A stretch of 64,000 nucleotides of DNA, from NCBI RefSeq assembly GCF_001305675.1, contig NZ_CP011853.1, forward strand, positions 1,798,001 through 1,862,000. Direction: 5' to 3'. Made by a program: the position numbers and the translations under genes. Shown piece after piece: positions 1 to 8,485 of the stretch. Positions within the stretch are counted from its first letter, which is position 1. The number at the start of each line of letters is the position of its first letter. This DNA is from Gordonia phthalatica. Its GTDB lineage: Bacteria; Actinomycetota; Actinomycetes; Mycobacteriales; Mycobacteriaceae. The notes under the pieces are model-generated. The model was not told the DNA's origin. It saw only the letters and a program-made list of their open reading frames with translations, and ran no database searches.

Positions 1-36
1 ACCATGCGAAGAGTCGCCGAGAAGGGTAAGAAATGA
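1..36 (+). CDS. possible 3' end of an upstream gene (partial)
   Basis: The first frame is open from the window edge to a TGA at 34-36 and ends with a basic tail (VAEKGKK). That stop overlaps the next start codon in an ATGA arrangement, as is common inside operons. In mycobacteria the gene before this cluster is usually the DNA glycosylase mutM/fpg. Twelve codons are too few to confirm it, so this is only a plausible gene end. Confidence 0.3.
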   Translation, partial: TMRRVAEKGKK

Positions 37-440
37 CCGAACTGTGGTTGGAGCGCACCGATGTCCGTCGTTACACGGGCAAGAGCTCGCGCGGTGCCGA
101 GGTACTCGTCGGCTCGGAGGACGTCGAGGGCGTCTTCACCCCGGGCGAACTGCTGAAGATCGCACTCGGCGCGTGCACCGGCATGTCGTCCGACCGCCCG
201 CTCTCGCGTCGTCTCGGCGACGACTACGACGCCACCATCCGCGTGTCCGGCGCTGCCGATCGCGAGAACGAGGTGTACCCGAAGATCGACGAGATCCTGG
301 AAGTCGACCTCTCCGAACTCGACGCCGACGCGGCCGAGCGCCTCCTGGTGGTGGTGGAGCGCGCCATCGACAAGGTCTGCACCGTGGGCCGCACCCTCAA
401 GGCCGGCACCGAGGTCAATCTGACGATCGAGACCGAATGA
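33..440 (+). CDS. OsmC family protein
   Basis: This is a 135-residue OsmC/Ohr-fold protein. The family reduces organic hydroperoxides with two conserved cysteines, and Cys48 (GACTGMSS) and Cys116 (KVCTVGRTL) sit in the two expected helices. Lengths of 135-145 residues are normal. The ATG at 33 follows a GAAGGG-like ribosome binding site. The stop overlaps the acylphosphatase start (ATGA at 437-440), so the two are probably translationally coupled. The same OsmC-like/acyP/smc order is found in Mycobacterium. The substrate cannot be told from the sequence. Confidence 0.85.
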   Translation: MTELWLERTDVRRYTGKSSRGAEVLVGSEDVEGVFTPGELLKIALGACTGMSSDRPLSRRLGDDYDATIRVSGAADRENEVYPKIDEILEVDLSELDADAAERLLVVVERAIDKVCTVGRTLKAGTEVNLTIETE

Positions 441-712
441 GCGACCAGCGGCTCACGGCCTGGGTGCACGGCCACGTGCAGGGCGTCGGGTTCCGCTGGT
501 GGACGCGCTCGCGCGCCCTGGAACTCGGGCTCGTCGGGTCCGCGTCGAACCAGGTCGACGGCCGCGTCCTCGTCGTGGCCGAGGGACCGACGGCGTCGCT
601 GCAGGCGCTCGTCGAGAAGCTCCGTTCCGGTGACACGCCGGGCCGGGTGGACCTCGTCGTCGAATCGTACGAGGCCGCGCGCGGCGGCCTGACGGGCTTC
701 GTCGAACGCTGA
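437..712 (+). CDS. acyP: acylphosphatase
   Basis: This 91-residue protein hydrolyses the carboxyl-phosphate bond of acylphosphates. The family signature is intact: VHGHVQGVGFRWW with catalytic Arg20, then GSASNQVDG with Asn38, which orients the attacking water. The small ferredoxin-like alpha/beta fold gives the usual 90-100 residue length. The ATG overlaps the stop of the OsmC-like gene by four bases, so it is co-translated with it. It sits directly before smc, as in mycobacteria. Its physiological substrate is not known in this context. Confidence 0.93.
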   Translation: MSDQRLTAWVHGHVQGVGFRWWTRSRALELGLVGSASNQVDGRVLVVAEGPTASLQALVEKLRSGDTPGRVDLVVESYEAARGGLTGFVER

Positions 713-764
713 TCCGACGCGGCCCGGGCGTTGGGCGAGGCCGGGACCTGCACTCATCGTTCGG

Positions 765-778
765 TAGGCTGATCGGTC
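765..778 (+). promoter_or_regulatory. candidate leaderless -10 box of smc
   Basis: TAGGCT at 765-770 lies eight bases before the GTG start of smc at 779, and no Shine-Dalgarno sequence is present. A transcript starting at or next to the GTG would be leaderless. No convincing -35 box was seen. Confidence 0.4.
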
Positions 779-3700
779 GTGCACCTGAAAAGCCTCACCC
801 TGAAAGGGTTCAAATCGTTTGCGTCGTCGACGACGCTGCGTTTTGAGCCCGGCATCACGTGTGTGGTGGGGCCCAACGGATCGGGCAAGTCGAACGTCGT
901 CGACGCCCTGACCTGGGTGATGGGCGAGCAGGGGGCTAAGGCCCTGCGCGGCGGCAAGATGGCAGACGTCATCTTCGCGGGCACGTCCGGCCGCGCGCCG
1001 CTCGGCCGCGCCGAGGTGACCCTGACGATCGACAACTCCGACGGCGCGCTGCCGATCGAATACTCCGAGGTCTCGGTGACCCGCCGCATGTTCCGCGACG
1101 GTGCGGGGGAGTACGAGATCAACGGCAACTCCTGCCGCCTGATGGACGTGCAGGAACTGCTGTCCGACTCCGGCATCGGCCGCGAGATGCACGTCATCCT
1201 GGGCCAGGGGCGTCTGGCCGCGATCCTCGAGGCCCGTCCGGAAGAACGCCGCGCGTTCATCGAAGAGGCCGCCGGCGTCCTCAAGCATCGGCGACGCAAA
1301 GAGAAGGCCGTCCGCAAGCTCGACGCGATGGCCGCGAACCTCGACCGCCTCACCGACCTCACCACCGAACTGCGTCGCCAACTGAAGCCCCTCGGTCGCC
1401 AAGCGGAGGTCGCGCGCCGCGCAGCGACCGTCCAGGCCGACCTCCGCGACGCCCGCCTGCGCATCGCCGCCGACGACCTGGTGCAGCGCCGCGAGGAGAT
1501 GGCGCAGCACAGCACGGTGGAGGCCGACGTCCGCCGCCAGCAGGACGAGGTGGCCGCCGGGCTCGACGCCGCGACCGAAGCCCTCACCGCCGCACAGGAG
1601 GAACTCGCCCGCGTCACGCCCGCGGCCTCCGAGGCGAACCGCGTCTTCTACCAGCTCAGCGCCCTGTCCGAACGCGTCGGCGGCACCCTCCGCGTGGCCG
1701 GTGAACGCGCCGCGCACCTGTCGTCGCCGAGCGTCGCACCCTCCGGCCCCGACCCCGAAGAGCTGGAACGGCAGGCCGAGAACGCGGCCATGACCGAGGC
1801 AGAGCACACCGAGGCCGTCGAAGCGGCCGCCGAACGCCTCGAGTACGCGACCGCCGCGCTCGCCGCGTCGGAGCAGGCCGCGAGCGAGGCCGAACGCGCG
1901 CACATGGCGGCCGTCCAGGCCGTCGCCGACCGTCGCGAAGGCCTCGCACGTCTGGAAGGCGAAGCCGCCAACCTGCGGACCAAGGTGGAGTCGGTCGACG
2001 GGGAGACCGCGCGTCTGAGCACCGCCATCGACGCCGCCACGCAGCGTGCGGAGGCCGCCCAAGCCGCCCTCGACACCGAGGTGGAGCTCGTCGCGACGCT
2101 CGAGGAGGCCGAGCGCGGCCTCGACGAGCACTACGAGAAGTGCGCCGATTCGCTCGCGCGGGCCACCGAACTCGTCGAGAAGCTGCAGGCAGACGAACGC
2201 GAGACCGCGCGAGCCATCGCTTCGCTCACCGCCCGCATCGACGCCCTGTCGGTGGGCCTGGAACGCGGCGACGGCGGCGCGTGGCTGATCGAGCAGGGAA
2301 CCGACGGACTGCTGTCACCCCTGTCGGAACTGCTCACCGTCGAACCCGGATTCGAGGCCGCCATGGCCGGAGCCCTCGGACCCGCCGCCGAGGCCGTCGC
2401 CACCGTCGACGGTCTGGCCGCGGTCCGCGCGCTCGACGAGCTCCGCCGCGGCGACGGTGGTCGTGCGGCGATGCTCGTCGGCGGCCTGCCCACCCGCCCT
2501 CGCGATCAGCGCCCGACGCTGCCCTCGGGAGTGGTGTGGGCCCGTGACCAGGTCACCGCGCCCGACTCGGTGGCCGGCGCGCTCGACGTCCTGCTCGACC
2601 GCATGGTGGTGGTCGACGACGCGGCGACCGGCTTGAAGCTGGCGGGCGAACTCGGCGTCACCGGCGTCACCCGCGACGGCGACCGGATCTCCGCGGCGAC
2701 CGTCGAAGGCGGATCGTCCAAGCGGCCGTCGACCATCGAGGTCCAGTCGGCCATCGACACCGCGACCACCGACCTCGCCCGCGCGGAGGGGCGCGCGACC
2801 CAGATCGAACGCGATCTCGCCAAGGCCCTCGACGAACAGACACGGGCGCGCGAGGCCACCGAAGGGGCGCTCGCCGCGCTGCACGAGTCCGACGCCAACG
2901 TCGGCGCCGCCTACGAGACCCTCGGCCGCCTCGGCGCCGACATCCGAGCGGCGGGCGACGAGGCCGACCGACTGGTGCGGCAGCGGAACTTCGTCGAGAA
3001 GGGCCGCGCCGAGAACCTGGCGCAGCTCACCGAGGTGGAGGAACGCCTCGCGCGGGCCGTCGACGGCGGCGCCGACGAACCGACCGGCGACTTCGACCGC
3101 GAGATGCGCGACGCCGCAGCCGCAGAGGTCGCGTCCGCGCGCTCGATCGAGGTGGAGACCCGACTGACCCTCCGCACCGCCGAGGAGCGGCTCGCCTCGG
3201 TCCGCGGCAAGGCCGAGAGCCTCCGCCGCGCCGCCGCCAACGAACGCACCAACCGCGAGCGGCAGCGGCGCCAGGACGCCCAGCGTCGCTACGCGGCGGG
3301 TGTCGCGAGCGCCGTCGTCGATACCGGCGAGCGGCTGGCCGACGAGATCGCCCGGGCCGCCGCCGACGCCGCCGAAGGCCGGGACGAACTCGAAGCCGTC
3401 CGCTCCCAACGCACTGCCGAGGTCGACGCTCTCCGCGCCCAGGTGGAGCAGCTGACCGGTGTCATGAACAAACTCCGTGATGCCGTCCACCGCGACGAAC
3501 TCGCCAAGGCGCAGGCCGCGCTCCGCATCGAGCAGTTGGAGGAACAGATCCTTGAACAGTTCTCGATGGCACCCGACGACCTGGTCGCCGAATACGGCCC
3601 CGACGTCCCGATGCCGCCGTCCGAGCTGGAGATGCGCGAGTACCAGGATGCGAAGGAGCGCGGCGACCAAGTCGTCGCGCCGGCACCCATGCCGTACGAC

Positions 3701-4429
3701 CGCGCGACGCAGGAACGACGACTCCGGGCCGCGCAGAAGGACCTCAAGACGCTCGGCCGGGTGAACCCGCTCGCGCTCGAGGAGTTCGCGGCGCTGGAGG
3801 AACGGTACAACTTCCTGTCCGCGCAGTTGGAAGACGTCAAGGCGGCCCGCAAGGACCTCCTCGAGGTGATCGAGGACGTCGACGCCCGGATCCTCCAGGT
3901 CTTCACCGACGCCTACGCCGACGTGGAACGGGAGTTCGTCGAGGTCTTCGCGACCCTCTTCCCGGGCGGCGAGGGCCGACTGGTCCTGACCGACCCCGAC
4001 GACATGCTCACCACCGGCGTCGACGTCGAGGCACGACCGCCCGGCAAGAAGGTGAAGCGACTCTCGCTGCTGTCGGGCGGTGAGAAGTCGCTGACGGCGG
4101 TCGCGATGCTCGTCGCCATCTTCCGCGCGCGACCGTCGCCGTTCTACGTGATGGACGAGGTGGAGGCCGCCCTCGACGACGCCAACCTGCGGCGTCTGAT
4201 CTCCCTGTTCGAGCAGCTCCGCGAGAAGTCGCAGCTGATCGTCATCACGCACCAGAAGCCGACCATGGAGATCGCCGACGCGCTCTACGGTGTGAGCATG
4301 CGCGGTGACGGCATCACCCAGGTCATCTCGCAACGACTCCGCGGCGTCGACATCACGCCCGCGGCCGAGACCAACGCGCCGTTCAACCCGGACTCCGCAC
4401 CGGCAACCGACTCTGCTCCCCAGAGCTGA
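779..4429 (+). CDS. smc: chromosome segregation protein SMC
   Basis: This is a full-length SMC ATPase of 1216 residues, the core of the condensin that organises and segregates the chromosome. The N-terminal head has Walker A GPNGSGKS at residues 31-38. Two long Ala/Glu/Arg-rich coiled coils flank a hinge at about 480-640. The C-terminal head carries the ABC signature LSGGEKS near residue 1098 and Walker B YVMDE near 1124. The start is a GTG that directly begins the conserved MHLKSLTLKGFKSF sequence. FtsY follows 17 bases downstream. Known partners are ScpA and ScpB, whose genes are not in this window. Confidence 0.97.
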   Translation: MHLKSLTLKGFKSFASSTTLRFEPGITCVVGPNGSGKSNVVDALTWVMGEQGAKALRGGKMADVIFAGTSGRAPLGRAEVTLTIDNSDGALPIEYSEVSVTRRMFRDGAGEYEINGNSCRLMDVQELLSDSGIGREMHVILGQGRLAAILEARPEERRAFIEEAAGVLKHRRRKEKAVRKLDAMAANLDRLTDLTTELRRQLKPLGRQAEVARRAATVQADLRDARLRIAADDLVQRREEMAQHSTVEADVRRQQDEVAAGLDAATEALTAAQEELARVTPAASEANRVFYQLSALSERVGGTLRVAGERAAHLSSPSVAPSGPDPEELERQAENAAMTEAEHTEAVEAAAERLEYATAALAASEQAASEAERAHMAAVQAVADRREGLARLEGEAANLRTKVESVDGETARLSTAIDAATQRAEAAQAALDTEVELVATLEEAERGLDEHYEKCADSLARATELVEKLQADERETARAIASLTARIDALSVGLERGDGGAWLIEQGTDGLLSPLSELLTVEPGFEAAMAGALGPAAEAVATVDGLAAVRALDELRRGDGGRAAMLVGGLPTRPRDQRPTLPSGVVWARDQVTAPDSVAGALDVLLDRMVVVDDAATGLKLAGELGVTGVTRDGDRISAATVEGGSSKRPSTIEVQSAIDTATTDLARAEGRATQIERDLAKALDEQTRAREATEGALAALHESDANVGAAYETLGRLGADIRAAGDEADRLVRQRNFVEKGRAENLAQLTEVEERLARAVDGGADEPTGDFDREMRDAAAAEVASARSIEVETRLTLRTAEERLASVRGKAESLRRAAANERTNRERQRRQDAQRRYAAGVASAVVDTGERLADEIARAAADAAEGRDELEAVRSQRTAEVDALRAQVEQLTGVMNKLRDAVHRDELAKAQAALRIEQLEEQILEQFSMAPDDLVAEYGPDVPMPPSELEMREYQDAKERGDQVVAPAPMPYDRATQERRLRAAQKDLKTLGRVNPLALEEFAALEERYNFLSAQLEDVKAARKDLLEVIEDVDARILQVFTDAYADVEREFVEVFATLFPGGEGRLVLTDPDDMLTTGVDVEARPPGKKVKRLSLLSGGEKSLTAVAMLVAIFRARPSPFYVMDEVEAALDDANLRRLISLFEQLREKSQLIVITHQKPTMEIADALYGVSMRGDGITQVISQRLRGVDITPAAETNAPFNPDSAPATDSAPQS

Positions 4430-4446
4430 AGGGAAGACGTTCTCCA

Positions 4447-5901
4447 GTGGACACCCAACTCATCATCGGCATCATCGTCGCCGTCGTCCTCATCGTGGCG
4501 CTGGTCGGTGGCACCGGCTACGCGCTGCGGCGACGTCGGCAGATCTCGCTGAAGGATGCGCCGACCACGATCGATCAGGTCACTGACGGAACGCAGCGGC
4601 AGGTCGACCGGTCCGGCGGCTACAAGGCCGGATCCGGCTTCAACTTCAGCCAGGGCGGTGCCGGATCGGCGACGCTGGAGCGACCGGAGCCGGTTGAGGA
4701 ATCGACGCCGAAGCCTGCTGAGAAGTCCGTCGAAGAGCCGGTTCAGAAGCCGGAGCCGACGGTCGAAGCACCCGCGGAGGAACCGGCGGTCGACGAGGCT
4801 GCAGTCGACGAGCCGGCCGTCGAAGAAGCAGCGGTCGAGGCGCCGGTCGTCGAAGAACCCGCCGCCGAGGCGCCGGTCGTCGTCGACGAACCCGTTGCGG
4901 AGCCGACGCCCGAACCGACCCCCGAGCCCGAACCCGAACCTGAGCCGGAGCCGGAGCCCGCCGCTCCCGCGCTCGACGAGATCGCCCCGACCGAAGGACG
5001 ACTGTCGCGACTGCGCGGCCGCCTGTCGCGGTCGCAGGGTGCGATCGGTGCCAGTGTTCTCGGTCTGCTCGGTGCCGGCGACCTCGACGAGGACAGCTGG
5101 GAGGAGATCGAAGACACCCTGGTGATGGCCGACCTCGGTACTGGCGCCACGGCCACCGTCATCGAGCGGCTCCGCGAGGAGTTGGCCACCGGCAAGGTCC
5201 GCTCGGCCGACGACGCCCGCACCGCGCTGCGCAACGTCCTCATCGAGCAGCTGCACCCGGAGCTCGACCGATCGGTGAAGGCGCTGCCGCACGCCGACCG
5301 TCCCGCGGTCGTGCTCGTCGCAGGCGTGAACGGCGTCGGCAAGACCACCACCACCGGCAAGCTGGCGCGCGTCCTCGTCGCCGACGGTCGACGCGTCCTG
5401 CTCGGCGCCGCCGACACCTTCCGCGCGGCCGCTGCCGACCAGCTGCAGACCTGGGGCGAGCGCGTCGGCGCGAGCACCGTGCGCGGCAAGGAGGGCGCCG
5501 ACCCGGCGTCGGTGGCGTTCGACGCCGTCAACACCGGCATCACCGAGGGTGTCGACGTGGTCCTCGTCGACACCGCGGGCCGCCTGCACACCAAGTCGGG
5601 CCTGATGGACGAGCTCGGCAAGGTGAAGCGCGTCATCGAGAAGAAGACCGAGGTCGACGAGGTGCTCCTGGTCCTCGACGCCACCGTCGGTCAGAACGGT
5701 CTGATGCAGGCGAAGGTCTTCGCCGAGGTGGTCTCGCTGACCGGCGTCGTCCTCACCAAGCTCGACGGCACCGCCAAGGGCGGAATCGTCTTCCGCATCC
5801 AGGACGAGCTCGGCGTCCCGGTGAAGCTCGTCGGTCTCGGCGAGGGCGCCGACGACCTCGCGCCGTTCGAGCCCGGGGCGTTCGTCGACGCGCTCCTGTA
5901 G
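4447..5901 (+). CDS. ftsY: signal recognition particle receptor FtsY
   Basis: This 484-residue SRP GTPase receives ribosome-nascent chain complexes bound by Ffh (encoded at 18530) at the membrane. Residues 2-27 form a hydrophobic anchor, as in other actinobacterial FtsY. A low-complexity Glu/Pro/Ala/Val linker spans about 80-175. The NG domain follows, with P-loop GVNGVGKTTT near 293, DTFRAAAADQL, DTAGRLHTKS and TKLDGTAKGG. The start is GTG, 17 bases after smc. A hairpin terminator lies just downstream, so smc-ftsY ends as a transcription unit here. Confidence 0.97.
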   Translation: MDTQLIIGIIVAVVLIVALVGGTGYALRRRRQISLKDAPTTIDQVTDGTQRQVDRSGGYKAGSGFNFSQGGAGSATLERPEPVEESTPKPAEKSVEEPVQKPEPTVEAPAEEPAVDEAAVDEPAVEEAAVEAPVVEEPAAEAPVVVDEPVAEPTPEPTPEPEPEPEPEPEPAAPALDEIAPTEGRLSRLRGRLSRSQGAIGASVLGLLGAGDLDEDSWEEIEDTLVMADLGTGATATVIERLREELATGKVRSADDARTALRNVLIEQLHPELDRSVKALPHADRPAVVLVAGVNGVGKTTTTGKLARVLVADGRRVLLGAADTFRAAAADQLQTWGERVGASTVRGKEGADPASVAFDAVNTGITEGVDVVLVDTAGRLHTKSGLMDELGKVKRVIEKKTEVDEVLLVLDATVGQNGLMQAKVFAEVVSLTGVVLTKLDGTAKGGIVFRIQDELGVPVKLVGLGEGADDLAPFEPGAFVDALL

Positions 5902-5918
5902 CCACGACACGACTCGCG

Positions 5919-5953
5919 CGGCCCCGCTCCCTGTTCGACTCGGAGCGGGGCCG
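5919..5953 (+). terminator. terminator hairpin after ftsY
   Basis: A perfect 12-bp stem (CGGCCCCGCTCC at 5919-5930 with GGAGCGGGGCCG at 5942-5953) encloses an 11-base loop, 18 bases after the ftsY stop. No clear T-run follows, which is common in high-GC actinobacteria. Confidence 0.7.
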
Positions 5954-6004
5954 ACGTCGTTCCGGGGATGGAGACCGTTGTCGGAAACCCTTGCGGACAC
6001 ACTC

Positions 6005-6050
6005 TGAATCATGATTCAATTCTTCGTACGAAGACTTGAATCACGATTCA
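6005..6050. promoter_or_regulatory. triple-palindrome operator upstream of the TetR gene
   Basis: Three 14-bp palindromes are evenly spaced. TGAATCATGATTCA (6005-6018) and TCTTCGTACGAAGA (6021-6034) are perfect, and TGAATCACGATTCA (6037-6050) has one mismatched pair. Their centres are exactly 16 bp apart, so the two TGAATC sites are 32 bp apart, about three helical turns. A CATAAT hexamer (6049-6054) overlaps the last site and could be a -10 box. Autoregulation by the TetR protein encoded 24 bases downstream is inferred from position and symmetry. Confidence 0.7.
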
Positions 6051-6073
6051 TAATTTGACGGAGGAGGTGTGCC

Positions 6074-6772
6074 GTGGCTTATCGCGCCACCGCGTCGACG
6101 CGTCGAAGTGCTGAGGCCAAGCGTGCCGCCATCCTGAGTGCTGCGCGGCAGGCGGTCGCCGAGGGCGGCTTCGCCTCGGCGAGTGTCGCGAGCATCGCCG
6201 AGGGGAGCGGTGTCAGCGTCGGGTCCGTGTACTCGTACTTCGACAATCGCGAGACCCTGCTCGCGCGGGTCTTCCGCGACGCCGCCGTCTACGAGTTGGA
6301 GCGCGTCGCGACCGCGGTCGCGACCTCCGACGATCCGGTCGAGCAGATGCGCCTGCTCATCGACACGTTCGCGGAACGAGCCCTGCGCGGTCGGCGGATG
6401 GCCTGGTCGCTGCTCTTCGAGCCGGTGATTCCAGCGGTCGACGCCGAGCGCCTGCGACTCCGGCAGTCGTACCGTGACCTCGGCGAGCAGATCATCGCGG
6501 CGGGTGTCCGCACGGGTGCCTTCACTCCGTGCGACGTCCCCGTCGTCGCCTCGGCCGTCATGGGTGCCATCTCCGAAGCGCTGGTCGGCGCGCTGAACCC
6601 CGACCTCGTCGGCCCGCCGAGCGCCGACACCGAAGCCCTCCTCGCCACGATCACCGACTTCTGCTTCCGCGCGCTGGGCGCCGGGAACGCAGTGAGCGGG
6701 CCCGATGAACCGGGCGCCGGGAACGAAGTGAGCGGGCCCGAGTTTCCCAAAACCTCCCGAGAACCCCGATGA
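6074..6772 (+). CDS. TetR family transcriptional regulator
   Basis: This 232-residue regulator has a TetR helix-turn-helix at about residues 15-62, with typical FASASVASIAEGSGVSVGSVYSYFDN spacing (helix ends at FASASVAS and SVGSVYSYF). The C-terminal ligand domain is not assignable. The GTG start follows a strong GAGGAGG ribosome binding site (6061-6067). The stop overlaps an in-frame ATG of the next gene. It probably represses the downstream acyl-CoA dehydrogenase and ligase genes in response to an acyl-CoA, inferred from context. Its last 30 residues contain a 12-residue tandem duplication (GAGNAVSGPDEP, GAGNEVSGPEFP) from a 36-bp DNA repeat. Confidence 0.9.
   Translation: MAYRATASTRRSAEAKRAAILSAARQAVAEGGFASASVASIAEGSGVSVGSVYSYFDNRETLLARVFRDAAVYELERVATAVATSDDPVEQMRLLIDTFAERALRGRRMAWSLLFEPVIPAVDAERLRLRQSYRDLGEQIIAAGVRTGAFTPCDVPVVASAVMGAISEALVGALNPDLVGPPSADTEALLATITDFCFRALGAGNAVSGPDEPGAGNEVSGPEFPKTSREPR
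6676..6747 (+). repeat. 36-bp tandem repeat in the TetR 3' end
   Basis: Two 36-bp units start at 6676 and 6712 (each beginning GGGCGCCGGGAACG) and differ at a few bases. The period is twelve codons, so the reading frame is kept and the protein gains a repeated 12-residue tail. Confidence 0.8.
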
Positions 6773-6789
6773 CTACTGAAGGAGTCGCC

Positions 6790-8412
6790 ATGTCCACCAC
6801 GCACGAGGTCTTCAACCAGGCGCCGGCCCGCGTCGACGTGAACGAGTACACCAGCCACACCGCGCTGGTCGAGGCCGTGAACGTCTACGGCGGCGGCTGG
6901 GCTACCGACGCCCTGACCGAGGCGGGTGCGCTGGTCGGTCGTGCCGACTTCCAGCGAGACGCCGAACTGGCGAACACCATCCTGCCGAAGCACCACAGCC
7001 ACGATCGCTGGGGGAACCGGATCGACGACATCGAGTTCCACCCGGCCTATCACCGCATCATCGGCGACGCGATCGCGCACGGCGCGCACACGAGTTGCTG
7101 GTCGGACCCGCGCGACGGTGCGCACGTCGCCCGCGCCGCGATGTTCATGCAGTTCGGTCAGGTAGAGCCGGGTCACGCGTGCCCGGTGAGCATGACGCAC
7201 GCGGTGGTCCCGTCGCTGCGGGTGGATCAGAAGCTGGCCGATCAGTGGCTGCCGCGCGTGTTCTCCCGCGAGTACCAGCACGATCTGGGCACCGGAGATA
7301 AGAAGTCCGCGATCTTCGGAATGGCGATGACGGAGAAGCAGGGCGGCTCGGACGTGCGTGCCAACACCACCCGCGCCGTCGAGCAGTCGGACGGCACCTA
7401 CCGGATCACCGGCCACAAGTGGTTCTGCTCGGCCCCGCAGTCCGACGCCTTCCTCGTCCTCGCGAAGACTGAGCCCGGTGTGACCTGCTTCGTCGTGCCG
7501 CGCGTCCTGCCCGACGGCACCCGGAACGTCTTCAACGTGCAGCGACTCAAGGACAAGCTGGGCAACAAGTCGAACGCCTCCAGCGAGGTGGAGTTCGACG
7601 GCACCGTCGGCTGGCGTCTGGGCGACGAAGGCCACGGCGTCCGCATCATCATCGAGATGGTCAACCAGACCCGACTGGACTGCATCCTCGGCAGCGCCGC
7701 GGGCATGCGCCAGTCCGTCGTCGAAGCCGCCTGGCACGTCCGCAACCGCGCGGCCTTCGGTGCCACGCTCATCGACCAGCCCGCGATGACCGCCGTGATC
7801 GCCGACCTGCAGGTGGAGGCCGAGGCCGCCGTCTGGACCGGCATCCGCCTCGCCGCCGCCTACGACGACGACGCCGACGAGTCGGCGGCCTTCCGCCGCC
7901 TGGCGACCGCGGTCGGCAAGTACTGGGTCTGCAAGCGCGGTCCCAACCACGCCTACGAGGCGCTCGAATGTCTGGGCGGGAACGGCTACTGCGAGAACGG
8001 CTTCCCGCTGTCGCGCCGGTACCGCGAGCAGCCGGTCATGGCCGTCTGGGAGGGATCGGGCAACGTGATCGCCCTCGACGTCCTGCGCGCGATGATGCGC
8101 GACCCGCTGTCGGTGGAAGCCGTCGACAACGAGTTCGAGCGGGCCCTGGGTGTCCATCGCGAGTACGACCTCCACGTCGAGAAGACCCGCAAGCTCATCG
8201 CGCAGGCCGCCGCCGATCCGGCCGCGGCCCCGGCTCTGGCGCGCCGCCTCACCGAGTCGATGGCGATCGCACTGCAGGGATCGATCCTGATCCGTCAGGC
8301 GCCGGAGTCGGTCACCGACGCGTTCATCGCCGGGCGGATCGTCGACCCCGGCCACATGTACGGCGTCCTCGATTCGCACCTGGACCTCTCGGGCATCGCC
8401 GCGCGCGCCTGA
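6790..8412 (+). CDS. AidB-like acyl-CoA dehydrogenase
   Basis: This 540-residue flavoprotein belongs to the AidB branch of acyl-CoA dehydrogenases. Branch-specific motifs are MTEKQGGSDVRANTT in the middle domain, and GNGYCENGFPLSRRYRE plus VWEGSGNVIALDVLRAM in the C-terminal domain. AidB of E. coli has nearly the same length. An in-frame ATG at 6769 overlaps the TetR stop. I prefer the ATG at 6790 because GAAGGAG (6778-6784) is spaced five bases from it. It forms a TetR-controlled unit with the acyl-CoA ligase downstream, which suggests lipid or branched acyl-CoA oxidation. The substrate is unknown. Confidence 0.92.
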   Translation: MSTTHEVFNQAPARVDVNEYTSHTALVEAVNVYGGGWATDALTEAGALVGRADFQRDAELANTILPKHHSHDRWGNRIDDIEFHPAYHRIIGDAIAHGAHTSCWSDPRDGAHVARAAMFMQFGQVEPGHACPVSMTHAVVPSLRVDQKLADQWLPRVFSREYQHDLGTGDKKSAIFGMAMTEKQGGSDVRANTTRAVEQSDGTYRITGHKWFCSAPQSDAFLVLAKTEPGVTCFVVPRVLPDGTRNVFNVQRLKDKLGNKSNASSEVEFDGTVGWRLGDEGHGVRIIIEMVNQTRLDCILGSAAGMRQSVVEAAWHVRNRAAFGATLIDQPAMTAVIADLQVEAEAAVWTGIRLAAAYDDDADESAAFRRLATAVGKYWVCKRGPNHAYEALECLGGNGYCENGFPLSRRYREQPVMAVWEGSGNVIALDVLRAMMRDPLSVEAVDNEFERALGVHREYDLHVEKTRKLIAQAAADPAAAPALARRLTESMAIALQGSILIRQAPESVTDAFIAGRIVDPGHMYGVLDSHLDLSGIAARA

Positions 8413-8485
8413 CCGTCGTCCGCCGTCCAACTCCCTCCCTCCCGAACCACCTCCCTCCCGACAGCGAAAGCCTGAGCCCCGAACC

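Noticed and set aside
224..4333. Long minus-strand open frames opposite smc
   Set aside because: They mirror the high-GC codon bias of smc, start with no ribosome binding site, and show arginine/histidine-rich composition with no domain. They are shadows of the real gene.
4681..4980. Glu/Pro/Ala repeat region in ftsY as an inserted repeat
   Set aside because: Acidic Pro-rich linkers of variable length between the membrane anchor and NG domain are normal in actinobacterial FtsY.
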